A stretch of 6,340 nt of DNA from positions 1-6,340 of the forward strand of contig JAEZZE010000185.1 of the NCBI GenBank assembly GCA_023418755.1, given 5' to 3'. The stretch is from Bacillota bacterium (GTDB lineage: Bacteria; Bacillota; Bacilli; Paenibacillales; Paenibacillaceae). Below, piece by piece: positions 6,249-6,340 of this stretch. The notes under the pieces were generated by a model, which saw nothing but the letters and a program-made list of their open reading frames with translations, ran no database searches and had not been told where the DNA came from. The position numbers and the translations under genes are program-made. Numbering within the stretch: the first letter of the stretch is position 1; each line of letters opens with the position of its first letter.

Positions 6249-6302
6249 AAAATCGGACTTTTTGAACGACCGTTCAAATAAGGGTTCAAAAAGTTCGGTT
6301 TT
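6249..6302 (+). terminator. Long imperfect hairpin after the permeases (terminator or mRNA-processing element)
   Basis: Arms of 19 nt at 6249-6267 (AAAATCGGAC then TTTTTGAAC) and 6284-6302 (GTTCAAAAAG then TTCGGTTTT) pair fully with two G-U wobbles, around a 16-nt loop. The flanking A4 and T4 tracts resemble an intrinsic terminator, but only four Ts follow the GC part and the next bases are CAGC, so termination would be partial. A competing inner hairpin, TTTGAAC (6261-6267) / GTTCAAA (6272-6278) with loop GACC, uses the same left arm. It begins 33 bp after the permease stop. In the expected order it would lie between the permeases and a binding-protein gene and could set their relative expression. 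Confidence 0.6.
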
Positions 6303-6340
6303 CAGCACCGAGAAGATTGGATGAAGACCGGGGATGAGGA
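6303..6340 (+). other. Right edge, before an unseen downstream gene
   Basis: The last 38 bp are purine-rich. GGGATGAGGA at 6331-6340 may be the ribosome binding region of a gene starting beyond the window. An ATG at 6321 opens a frame to the edge (MKTGDE), but it lacks a good ribosome binding site and does not resemble a lipoprotein signal peptide. No gene is called. Confidence 0.3.

Overview
The window looks like a piece of a Paenibacillus- or Cohnella-type chromosome (Paenibacillaceae). The basis is a moderately GC-rich coding style, strong AGGAGG ribosome binding sites, and a YesM/YesN-type two-component pair next to LplB/YtcP-type sugar permeases, an arrangement common in that family. The genus assignment is inference from gene content and style; no marker gene is present. 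All recognisable genes lie on the + strand.

Layout: (1) 1-113 is the last 36 codons of an unidentified gene. (2) 141-1718 encodes a long AraC-type response regulator and 1734-3542 a membrane sensor histidine kinase, 15 bp apart and surely one transcription unit, closed by an intrinsic terminator at about 3604-3647. (3) An 800-bp non-coding stretch, 3543-4343, is dominated by seven tandem copies of a 51-bp unit (3767-4123). Each unit can form several overlapping hairpins. It is followed by a leader of about 220 bp with a weak promoter candidate and a small dyad. (4) 4344-5306 and 5325-6215 encode the two transmembrane subunits of a CUT1-family carbohydrate ABC importer. (5) 6216-6340 holds a long imperfect hairpin with a competing inner hairpin, and the window ends before the next gene can be recognised.

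How it fits together: the kinase has a large extracellular sensor region and would sense a sugar or a related signal. It would phosphorylate the regulator at Asp55, and the AraC domain would then switch on transport genes, most plausibly the permease operon downstream. The solute-binding lipoprotein and any glycoside hydrolases are not in the window; the binding protein is expected just past the right edge. No ATPase gene is seen, as is usual for CUT1 systems that share an MsmX-type ATPase. The substrate cannot be told from this sequence.

The part not explained by ordinary annotation is the 51-bp repeat array between the regulator pair and the transporter. It has paired base changes between copies that preserve one hairpin, a perfect dyad across four of the unit junctions, and two identical neighbouring copies that suggest recent copy-number change.
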